The notes beneath the pieces are model-generated. The model had not been told where the DNA came from. It made no database searches and saw only the letters and a program-made list of their open reading frames with translations. DNA of 64,000 nucleotides from Hyphomicrobiales bacterium (GTDB lineage Bacteria; Pseudomonadota; Alphaproteobacteria; Rhizobiales; Methyloligellaceae). Both the position numbers and the translations under genes were made by a program. This document shows positions 57,775-64,000 of the stretch, one piece after another. How positions within the stretch are numbered: the stretch's first letter is position 1; each line of letters starts with the position of its first letter. Where the stretch lies: contig JANQLP010000155.1 in the NCBI GenBank assembly GCA_028280515.1, positions 1 to 64,000 of the forward strand, given 5' to 3'.

Positions 57775-57985
57775 CTGAAGCCTGCCTCCGCGCAGGCGGG
57801 GCCCGAATGACGATATTACGGCAGGACCAAGAAAACCGTCATCCCCGACAAGCGATGGCTGAGGCAATCGATATGCCCATGCCCGCAATCCGCCGTGCGC
57901 TCCGGGATCCAGACCTTTGCAGCATCGCGTGCGGTCCATCTGACCTGGATTCCCGCCTTCGCGGGAATTTCAAGTCTTGCAACGC
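57775..57985. repeat. Dispersed palindromic repeat, copy C (diverged)
   Basis: A more diverged copy with the modules in a different order: CTGAAGCCTGCCTCCGCGC, then the 80-base module at 57836-57915 (GTCATCCCCGACAAGCGATG to CCGGGATCCAGA), then TTCGCGGGAATTTCAAG. It fills most of the 389-base gap before 58067. Confidence 0.7.
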
Positions 57986-58066
57986 CGCGTGAGGTGAGAC
58001 GCCAAGAACGCAACGAGGACAGGCTGGCGCCCGCCCTCGTTTCTCAGACGAAGATGATCGACGAAC

Positions 58067-58402
58067 CTAGCGGAATCGCAGACGGTTCGAGCCGCTCAGG
58101 CCATTGAAGTTCTGACTGGCACCGCTGCTGCCCTGTGTCCTGACTTTGATGCACTTGGTGCTGACATATTCCGGATAGTTCGAGTACGTGCAGGTGGTAC
58201 ATCGGATGCCACCCGCGTGATAGGTGTTCTCACAGGTCTTTTTTTTCGTCGATCCTCCCGGCACTGCCAGCGAGCCGGCGGCTAGCCGGATTGGCGAGAA
58301 ATCGCCGGTGGCGGGTTTCGTGAGGTGTGGCGCCGCGAGCGCGCTGCCCGAAATGGCGAGACCGGCGATGAAGGCTGCGATCTTCAGGGACGTACGTGCC
58401 AT
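58067..58402 (-). CDS. Small exported Cys-rich protein
   Basis: A 111-residue protein with a Sec signal peptide (LKIAAFIAGLAISGSALA, cleavage near residue 24). Four Cys in the mature part (KKKTCEN, GIRCTTCTYSNYPEYVSTKC) could form two disulfides, and a basic Ser/Asn-rich tail follows (SSGASQNFNGLSGSNRLRFR). No family recognised. AAAGGGAGA precedes the ATG at 58402. Confidence 0.7.
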   Translation of the reverse strand: MARTSLKIAAFIAGLAISGSALAAPHLTKPATGDFSPIRLAAGSLAVPGGSTKKKTCENTYHAGGIRCTTCTYSNYPEYVSTKCIKVRTQGSSGASQNFNGLSGSNRLRFR

Positions 58403-58534
58403 TGGTGAAATCTCCCTTTCACGTTGAGTGCGCAGCGCTTGCGTGCGCTGCATACCCGTCAGTCGCGTGAGACGTGTGAAAGGTTCAACGGATGCGGAAA
58501 ACTCTGCAAAAGACACGTCGGGAGAGCGTCGGGT

Positions 58535-58750
58535 TTACTCGTCGGACATGTCCATGAGCGCCGCCATGGCCTCGGTTTCGATGACCGCCATGCCGATCAG
58601 GTAGCACAGCATGGCCCACTTCTGTTTTCGGGAGATCTGATGCGCGGTCAGCAACAGCTGGTAGACTTCCTTCAGGGCGGCGTCCCTCGGCGGCGTGTTA
58701 GACGCCTTGGCGCGGCATGTCCGTCTGCGCCTGTAAGTGCCCCATTCCAT
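58535..58750 (-). CDS. Hypothetical helical protein
   Basis: A 71-residue frame with a basic N terminus and a well-formed helical part (ALKEVYQLLLTAHQISRKQKWAMLCYLIGMAVIETEAMAALMDM). It resembles no family I know. The N-terminal 20 residues (RRRRTCRAKASN) are less protein-like, so the true start may be internal. Only a weak ribosome-binding site is seen. Confidence 0.5.
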   Translation of the reverse strand: MEWGTYRRRRTCRAKASNTPPRDAALKEVYQLLLTAHQISRKQKWAMLCYLIGMAVIETEAMAALMDMSDE

Positions 58751-58882
58751 ATGCGTGCCCCCGATCCGGAGCCGCCTTCGACACGAAGACGGAGTCAGAC
58801 GATCCCGTCCGGGAAGGCCCGGACCAGACGCAAGAATATGACAATTTCATAACAGAATGATGACAGGGCGCGCCGTGCGTCG

Positions 58883-59557
58883 CTATTTCATCCGTTTGAT
58901 CTTGACCGTGCCGACAGGCACGAGGCCGCGACGCCCCAGAAAATGCCGGGTGGCGACGAGCCGGACGGACTCGCGCGGTTGCGTGTCGGCGTTGGGCGCC
59001 ACATAGGTGCCGCCGCTGTCGCTGCCGGCATCCCACGCCACGAGCTGAAAGTCCGCATTTGCCACCCACTGGCCGTCGATCACGAGCGGGACGGCGCTCA
59101 GGCCGGTGAACCAGTCCGGACTGGGCGCGAGCATGGTGACGAACGAGAGCAGCGGATATTCCTTCGAGGTTTCGACAATCGCCTTCATGGAGCCCGGCAC
59201 CTTGTCCAGGCGCGGCAGCTCGAAGATCGTGCCGACCCGGTTACGGCGCTGCGCGTCCGCCAGTTCGGCCTTGAGGATAGCAAGCCGTCCGACCTCCGCC
59301 AGCGCCTCCAGTCCCGACGAGGCCGTGTGCCCGTCGCGGAACATGGAATAGCGCTGACGGTGCGTCGCGCCGACGAGCCGTGAGAGGTGGCCGCCTGCCT
59401 CGGGAAACTCGTGCGGTGCCGATTGAGCGCTCCAGGTGATGTCGATGGTGAGTTCGAACGTGGCCTTGTCATCGTCCGCCCAGGCCTGCGTGGCCAATGC
59501 AGTGGCCAGCAGCAGCGTAAGAAGATGCAGGACGCGCGTACGGATCGAAGCGGGCAT
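58883..59557 (-). CDS. Exported spondin-domain protein
   Basis: A 224-residue protein with a signal peptide (LHLLTLLLATALATQAWA) and a single Spond_N domain. The domain is recognisable by FELTIDITWSAQSAPHEFPEAGGHLSRLVGATHRQRYSMF, ASSGLEALAEVGR, PLLSFVTMLAPSPDWFTGLSAVPLV and WDAGSDSGGTYVAPN. The Asp and Ser of the last motif contribute to the metal site. Spondin domains are common in animals and also occur singly in bacteria; their role in the periplasm or on the surface is unknown. Confidence 0.85.
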   Translation of the reverse strand: MPASIRTRVLHLLTLLLATALATQAWADDDKATFELTIDITWSAQSAPHEFPEAGGHLSRLVGATHRQRYSMFRDGHTASSGLEALAEVGRLAILKAELADAQRRNRVGTIFELPRLDKVPGSMKAIVETSKEYPLLSFVTMLAPSPDWFTGLSAVPLVIDGQWVANADFQLVAWDAGSDSGGTYVAPNADTQPRESVRLVATRHFLGRRGLVPVGTVKIKRMK

Positions 59558-59618
59558 ATGCGTGTTTCCTTTGCAAGATCAGGTGGCTGTTTGTTGCAGA
59601 CCGCCGTGCTCCCTGGCG

Positions 59619-60233
59619 TTACATGGTCAGATTGAAAGCGATGGAGATGCGTTCCTCGCCGTCCTTGCATTTGGATGGTTTGACCGAGTGCTTCACGTAG
59701 CTTCGGAACAGGATCATCTTCCCTTCTTCGGGCTTGATCGGGATCATCTTCATGTTGAACCCGTTCACCCGCGCATGCGGCGGGTCGAGCATGGTGTCGT
59801 TGTAGGGCGAGTGGATCAAAAGGTCGCCGCTGCCTTCCGGCGCCTTGGCGTAATAGATGCCGCTGATGACGCAGTTCGCGTGGGTATGCACCTCCTGGGC
59901 GTGGCCTTCGCCGTAAATGTTGAGCCAGCACTCGGTGAAGATGAGAGGCCGGAACTTGACATCGAGGTCGAGAATACCGGCAAAGGCATTCGCCTCCTCG
60001 ACGATCACGTCGCACAACGGCTTGAATTCTTCATGATCCTTGAGCGTGCCCGGCGCGCCGATGGTGGTGTAGAGCTCGCAGCTCCACGCCTCGGGCAGGG
60101 TGTTGGGCTCGGTCTCGCGGATCTTGTCGATCCCCGCCTCGATCTGGCTGTTGATCTCGGCCGCGTTGGCGATCTTCACCTCGCGCACGACGGTCGGAAA
60201 ATACAGAAGCGTGTCGCCCTTGTTGTCGCTCAT
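59619..60233 (-). CDS. Putative 2OG-Fe(II) oxygenase (TIGR02466 type)
   Basis: A 204-residue protein of the uncharacterised oxygenase family with a TIGR02466-like core. FTECWLNIYGEGHAQEVHTHANCVISGIYYAKAPEGSGDLLIHSP carries the iron-binding His residues; ILFRSYVKHSVKPSK gives the distal His and GEERISIAFNLTM the 2-oxoglutarate Arg. The substrate is unknown. It is divergent from the NTF2 gene and 61 bases upstream of the spondin-domain gene on the same strand. The start at 60233 (MSDNKGD) gives the usual length. Confidence 0.82.
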   Translation of the reverse strand: MSDNKGDTLLYFPTVVREVKIANAAEINSQIEAGIDKIRETEPNTLPEAWSCELYTTIGAPGTLKDHEEFKPLCDVIVEEANAFAGILDLDVKFRPLIFTECWLNIYGEGHAQEVHTHANCVISGIYYAKAPEGSGDLLIHSPYNDTMLDPPHARVNGFNMKMIPIKPEEGKMILFRSYVKHSVKPSKCKDGEERISIAFNLTM

Positions 60234-60460
60234 GGGGCCCCGGAAACTGCGCGTGAATGGCACCTACGGATGAGTTACGAAATGTACCGGGTGGCGGTTT
60301 CGTTTGGAAGGGCTTGGTTTTGCGAGACATTTGTTCCCCGGGTCCACACAGTTTGACGGGGCGGCGCCACCCTTTGTTTCCGGCCAGAGCCTTGTGTCCG
60401 TGTGCATACCGGATCATCTTAACCTTGGGAGTCGAAGACCGGGACGGGAGATATGTATCG

Positions 60461-60886
60461 ATGATCACCGAGGACGACTACAGGCAATACATCGCCGATT
60501 TCAATGGAGCCTGTGCCGGGACCGGCATGAACTTTTCTGAGTTCTTTGACAAATGGTACGAACCGGACGCGACCTTTGAGTACATCCCAAAAGCGGCCGT
60601 AAACAGCGGCAAGGAGAGCACGGTGGCATTCTGGAATGGCGTGCGGGACATCATGGAGGAGACGATCCGCGACCACACGCGTTTCATCACATCGGGTTCA
60701 CAATTCGCCAGCGAAGCTCCGATCGACTTCCTGTGCAAGCAGGACCTGGAATGGGTGGGTGTGCACTACAAGGCGGGAACTTCGTTCCGGCTGATGATGG
60801 CAGCCTTCTACGACGTCGGCGAGAATGACAAGATCAAATATACGCGTGTGTATTCGATCTACAATGAGCACTACCAGGTGACGTAG
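60461..60886 (+). CDS. NTF2-fold (SnoaL-like) protein
   Basis: A 141-residue NTF2-like protein. MITEDDYRQYIADFNGACAG, FFDKWYEPDATFEYIPKA, and a C-terminal sheet (KAGTSFRLMMAAFYDVGENDKIKYTRVYSIYN) are typical of the fold. It may be an isomerase, hydratase or ligand-binding protein. The ATG at 60461 has GGGAG ten bases upstream. It is unrelated in detail to the NTF2 protein at 57276. Confidence 0.82.
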   Translation: MITEDDYRQYIADFNGACAGTGMNFSEFFDKWYEPDATFEYIPKAAVNSGKESTVAFWNGVRDIMEETIRDHTRFITSGSQFASEAPIDFLCKQDLEWVGVHYKAGTSFRLMMAAFYDVGENDKIKYTRVYSIYNEHYQVT

Positions 60887-60981
60887 CGCGCCGCACCGCC
60901 ATTTGCCGATGTGACCACTATCGAGAAATCTCGACGGTCCGCCGCGCCGAGGTGTATGACCCCGGCACGGCACGCGTTGTG

Positions 60982-62151
60982 TCAGCAATCGCCGATGGTC
61001 TTCTGCCAGCCGATCGTGAAGGTCCATTCGGTCTTCATTTGCGGACCGTTGAGATCCTGATAGATCGGCGCACCTGCTTCTGCCGCCAGACGATGCCCGC
61101 ATATTGCGCCGCGCTGGCCGATGAGATTCACACCGACGAGAAGGTCGAGGCGCTCGCCGCCATAATTGTCCGGGTCGGCCGTTTGGACGGGCGCGATAAT
61201 GTTCGGATCAATGCCACTGATCGTGTCTTGTGTCCGGCCCGCGAGGCGGACGGACGTGGCAACCCACGGCGCCCACTGGTATTGCGCCCAGACGGTGCCC
61301 TGGTGAATGTCCCCAAGGGAATACCCCTCGTCGTTCTCGTCTTCCAGGCGCAGCCACGCCCGGTATTGCCCGCCGAGCGAGAAGTTGCCGACCCGTTTGG
61401 TCGCGGTGACGCCCGGCAGCAGGTCCCATGTGCCCGATCCAAGCTGCATGGCATAAGGCAACCGTAGGTTGGGCCGCGTGTTGTTGGGTGCGAGAACGGT
61501 GCCGCGCTCCGTGATCGATCCGGTTGGCGCGCTTATGCCCAACAACAGATTGACGTGGGTTTCGCCGTCCGGGGTTTTCTCGTCATAAAGCCCGATCAGC
61601 GCGCTGAGGGACACATCGCCAATTCCGTCGGTGCTGGTTCGGAAGGTCCCCAGCCGTGTGGTCCCGACACCGCCCTGGAACGTGATGTGATCCATCTTCT
61701 TCTCGACGTAGGGCAGCATGCCCATAATCGTGACGCGGTCGCTGATGCCGTACATGGCACCGAACATATGCATGTCCATGCTCATGTCCTTCGGCACGAC
61801 CCGAAGCGTCGGCGGTTGACCCGGCGTTCCGAAGAAGCGGTTCGGCACGGTCGTGACGATGGTCTCCGGAGAGACATTGTTTTCGCCGATGCGGTTCCCC
61901 TCCATCCACATCCGCATGTAACGGTAGGAGAGCATAAGCTCGCCCGTGTGATGGCGGTGGTCGCCCATCACGCCGATCGGCCCATGGCCATCGGCGCGGG
62001 GGGCGGCATGGATCTCGCCGTCCTTGTAGGTGACGTTAAGACCGCCAGGTGCAGGACTGTCTGCGGTCGCTGCGCCGGAGAAAACGAAAAGACAAACAGC
62101 CACGGCACTTGTTGTTGTGCGCAGCCGCGATAACCGATTTGAAAAATACAT
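60982..62151 (-). CDS. Outer-membrane transporter-like protein with His/Met-rich N-terminal half
   Basis: A 389-residue exported beta-barrel-type protein (signal peptide TTTSAVAVCLFVFSGAATA). Alternating amphipathic strands recall the Phenol_MetA_deg/MetA-pathway outer-membrane group. The first part is rich in potential metal ligands: GVMGDHRHHTGELMLSYRYM, RMWMEGN, DMSMDMHMFGAMYG, VEKKMDH. With a DUF2946 gene upstream, a role in copper handling is likely but inferred. The start at 62151 was chosen to give the signal peptide. Three Cys lie at the very end (ICGHRL, TIGDC). Confidence 0.75.
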   Translation of the reverse strand: MYFSNRLSRLRTTTSAVAVCLFVFSGAATADSPAPGGLNVTYKDGEIHAAPRADGHGPIGVMGDHRHHTGELMLSYRYMRMWMEGNRIGENNVSPETIVTTVPNRFFGTPGQPPTLRVVPKDMSMDMHMFGAMYGISDRVTIMGMLPYVEKKMDHITFQGGVGTTRLGTFRTSTDGIGDVSLSALIGLYDEKTPDGETHVNLLLGISAPTGSITERGTVLAPNNTRPNLRLPYAMQLGSGTWDLLPGVTATKRVGNFSLGGQYRAWLRLEDENDEGYSLGDIHQGTVWAQYQWAPWVATSVRLAGRTQDTISGIDPNIIAPVQTADPDNYGGERLDLLVGVNLIGQRGAICGHRLAAEAGAPIYQDLNGPQMKTEWTFTIGWQKTIGDC

Positions 62152-62252
62152 GATCGTTGAACCCTGAAAGCTGTGAATGTGCACCCACGCCCAAAGCCGC
62201 AATGTCTGATGACACCGGCCACAGGGTGGGATGAAGGCGTTGTTTGAGCTTG

Positions 62253-62669
62253 CTAGAGTTCGCGCGGCGGCGCTCTCTTGTGAGCGTGAAGGCAGCCGGG
62301 ATTGCGGATGTCGGTCTGCGCCGATACAGGCGTCAGGGATGCGCCTTGACGAGCGGACAGGACCGCGACGGAGTCAGGCGTTGGGAGAAAAACGGCGCTG
62401 CCCGCAACCTTGCAGGCGAGGCACTGAATTGCAGACGGGTCCTCTTCGGACTCACCGACCGGCGTTCCGTCGGCATCCACGATGATCCGCTTCATGCCGT
62501 CGCCGGTACAGATGACGATTGTGGAGTGACCTGCCGGAAGATTGCCGGGGTGCATCGCGGCGAAAGCAGCCGGAATCGCCAGTGCGGTCAGAATGAGCTG
62601 GCAGCACAAGCTGGCAATTGCCAGACCAGCGGCAAGGCGCTTCCAGTATGTTCCCCGGCGCCGCGTCAC
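62253..62669 (-). CDS. DUF2946-like small membrane protein
   Basis: A 138-residue protein that begins with a basic segment and one hydrophobic helix (LAAGLAIASLCCQLILTALAIPAAFAA). It then has IVICTGDGMKRI and IQCLACKVAGSA with the CxxC pattern of DUF2946 proteins, which are found with copper-responsive genes. The GTG at 62669 was chosen because GGGGGA lies six bases upstream; the frame is open 33 codons further. It lies 101 bases before the outer-membrane protein gene in the same direction. Confidence 0.75.
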   Translation of the reverse strand: MTRRRGTYWKRLAAGLAIASLCCQLILTALAIPAAFAAMHPGNLPAGHSTIVICTGDGMKRIIVDADGTPVGESEEDPSAIQCLACKVAGSAVFLPTPDSVAVLSARQGASLTPVSAQTDIRNPGCLHAHKRAPPREL

Positions 62670-62865
62670 GGCACGTCCCCCAATAAGCCCGTCGAGACCG
62701 TAACAGGGCGCACAAAGCCTCTCAACTGCGGCCAGTTGCCGCGAACCGGCGTGAACGTTGCAGGACACGACCTGACGGCAACCGGTTGAAAGTGTTGCGC
62801 TGCGCGTGAATTGCTAAAGTCGGGATTGGGTTCCGGGAGAGCGACCAGATCAACTGGCGCGAAGT

Positions 62866-62895
62866 GGCCCCCGCACGGATGCGGGGGCCGTTTTT
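62866..62895 (+). terminator. Strong plus-oriented terminator with no plus gene before it
   Basis: A perfect 10-bp stem (62866-62875 with 62880-62889), loop CGGA, then GTTTTT on the plus strand. The minus strand has no T-run after it. No plus-strand gene ends here; it might end a short RNA, or also cap the cytochrome c peroxidase message through its stem. Confidence 0.7.
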
Positions 62896-62896
62896 G

Positions 62897-63937
62897 CTAG
62901 CGTGAGATCTCGGCGGTCGGCCGCGGCGTGGTGGCGGTTTCCGCGGGCAACATTGGCAGCGTGACATCGGGGACTTTGCCCGTCAGGCTGTTCAGGAAGG
63001 CAACGAGGGCGTCTGCGTCCTCATCGCTCAGTTCCTTGCCGAGTTGCGACTCCGCCATGATCTGGACGGCAACCTTCAGGTCCCAAACCTTGCCGGAGTG
63101 GAAGTAGGGTGCCGTGACCGACACATTGCGGAGCGGCGATGCTCTGAACACATACTCGTCATCGATCGTCTCGGTGACCTGGAAGCGTCCCTTGTCACCC
63201 GGAGGCAGAATGTCCGCGCCGGGCTTCTCGATCAGGCCGAACGGGTAATATCCGTGGCCACCGAGGTTGACGCCCTTGTGGCAAGCTGCGCACCCCTTGT
63301 CGATGAACAGCGCCAGTCCCTTTTTCGCCTCAGGCGTCAAGGCGTCGTCATTACCGTTCAGGAACGCATCGAACGGAGCAGGTGTGATCAATGTGGCTTC
63401 GAAGGCCTCGATGGCCTTGGCCATGTTGTCGAAATTCACCGGCTTGTCTTCCTCGGGAAAGGCTTCCGAGAACCACTGCACGTACTGCGGCATGCTCCCG
63501 AGTGTCTTGACGACGTTTTCCGGTGTGTTGGCCATTTCGACCCCGGCCTGGATCGGGCCCTTGGCCTGTTCCTTCAGGTCTTCGGCGCGGCCGTCCCAGA
63601 ACTGCGCTTCGTTGAGCACCGAGTTAAAGACGGTCGGTGAATTGCGCGGTCCCTTTTGCCAGCCGTGACCGATCGACGTTTCCAGATTGTCATCGCCACC
63701 TGTCGTCAGGTTGTGGCACGAGTAACAACTGAAAACGCCCGAGGCGGAAAGTCTCGGATCAAAGAAGAGTGCCTTCCCCAACTCGATCTTTTCCGCAGTG
63801 ATGGGATTGTCCCTGACACTTGGAATCGTGGACGGCAGTGGCTTGAAAAGCTCAAGTGCTTGTTCACGCAATTCATTTGCTTGCGCCATGCCGACCCACA
63901 ATGTGGATGCCAGGACTAATGAGATGAAACGCTTCAT
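62897..63937 (-). CDS. ccpA: Di-haem cytochrome c peroxidase
   Basis: A 346-residue periplasmic peroxidase that reduces hydrogen peroxide with two c-type haems. The signal peptide is FISLVLASTLWVGMAQA. Haem motif 1 is SCYSCHNL (near residue 72), motif 2 GCAACHKG (near 216). MAESQLGKELSDEDADALVAFLNSLTG is the usual C-terminal helix, and SPTVFNSVLNEAQFWDGRA matches the family. The start at 63937 has CAGGAGG six bases upstream. Transcribed alone. Confidence 0.93.
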   Translation of the reverse strand: MKRFISLVLASTLWVGMAQANELREQALELFKPLPSTIPSVRDNPITAEKIELGKALFFDPRLSASGVFSCYSCHNLTTGGDDNLETSIGHGWQKGPRNSPTVFNSVLNEAQFWDGRAEDLKEQAKGPIQAGVEMANTPENVVKTLGSMPQYVQWFSEAFPEEDKPVNFDNMAKAIEAFEATLITPAPFDAFLNGNDDALTPEAKKGLALFIDKGCAACHKGVNLGGHGYYPFGLIEKPGADILPPGDKGRFQVTETIDDEYVFRASPLRNVSVTAPYFHSGKVWDLKVAVQIMAESQLGKELSDEDADALVAFLNSLTGKVPDVTLPMLPAETATTPRPTAEISR

Positions 63938-64000
63938 CGAAACCTCCTGTCGTGGTGACTGGAAGTTTCGCGATTTCAACGGGAAAGACCCTGATTTAGA

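Overview
This is about 64 kb of a high-GC (roughly 60 %) genome that is very probably from an alphaproteobacterium. The evidence is indirect: TRAP transporters, an isoquinoline-oxidoreductase-type molybdenum enzyme, polyhydroxybutyrate genes, an IS481-family element, and a dispersed palindromic repeat built on GTCATCCCGGA / TTCGCCGGAATGAC modules. I saw no rRNA, tRNA, CRISPR or prophage, so genus cannot be fixed. Genes sit in short operons on both strands.

Layout. 1-2353: a complete IS481-family element inserted at the 3' end of a D-amino-acid-oxidase-type flavoenzyme gene, whose stop codon now comes from the IS inverted repeat. 2813-6342: a secreted CAP-domain protein and a two-subunit molybdenum hydroxylase (iorA/iorB type). 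6366-13310: a type I secretion operon on the minus strand. It contains a Gln/Asn/Asp repeat protein, a large acidic probable substrate with internal repeats, an AprD/PrtD-type ABC exporter and an HlyD-type adaptor. It has a strong intercistronic terminator and a long AT-rich upstream region with repeated ACGTACCC boxes. 13311-19649: a truncated IS1595-type zinc-ribbon protein, a HEPN-like protein, MAPEG, two cupins, a Ca2+/Na+ antiporter, and a patatin next to 3-hydroxybutyrate dehydrogenase, with a MaoC hydratase divergent.

20355-27673: a catabolic regulon. It has a TakP-like TRAP transporter (dctPQM), a GntR/FCD regulator, a lactonase-type metallo-beta-lactamase, a Gfo/Idh/MocA dehydrogenase and a DegT-type PLP enzyme. 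Matching 18-bp palindromes (GTATGC-N6-GCATRC) upstream of dctP and between the lactonase and dehydrogenase genes tie it to the GntR protein. 27711-35904: SugE/Gdx exporter, CelD-type acyltransferase, acyltransferase 3, a candidate structured RNA, GNAT, RidA, methyltransferase, LysR and an alpha/beta hydrolase. 36084-41765: two small unknown ORFs closed by a terminator, a redoxin-2OG oxygenase fusion, a second patatin, and a rhombosortase overlapping the gene for its likely substrate, a VIT/vWFA protein with a GlyGly-type C-terminal anchor.

41923-53856: TetR, PPK2, a kinase-like/TM/TolB-like/TPR protein, membrane proteins, a sulfotransferase, overlapping micro-ORFs, LysR/YciI, DMT transporter and an agmatinase-family ureohydrolase. 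53962-63937: a lower-GC propeller-like protein, NamZ (DUF1343), two NTF2-fold proteins, a Cys-rich secreted peptide, a spondin-domain protein, a second 2OG oxygenase, an outer-membrane protein with a DUF2946 partner, and a di-haem cytochrome c peroxidase.

The strongest candidates for something new are the type I secretion operon with its low-complexity Q/N/D product, the rhombosortase/VIT-vWFA pair, the kinase-TM-TolB-TPR fusion, and the candidate three-way-junction RNA at 30938-31045. All functions are from reading the sequence only; no database search was run.
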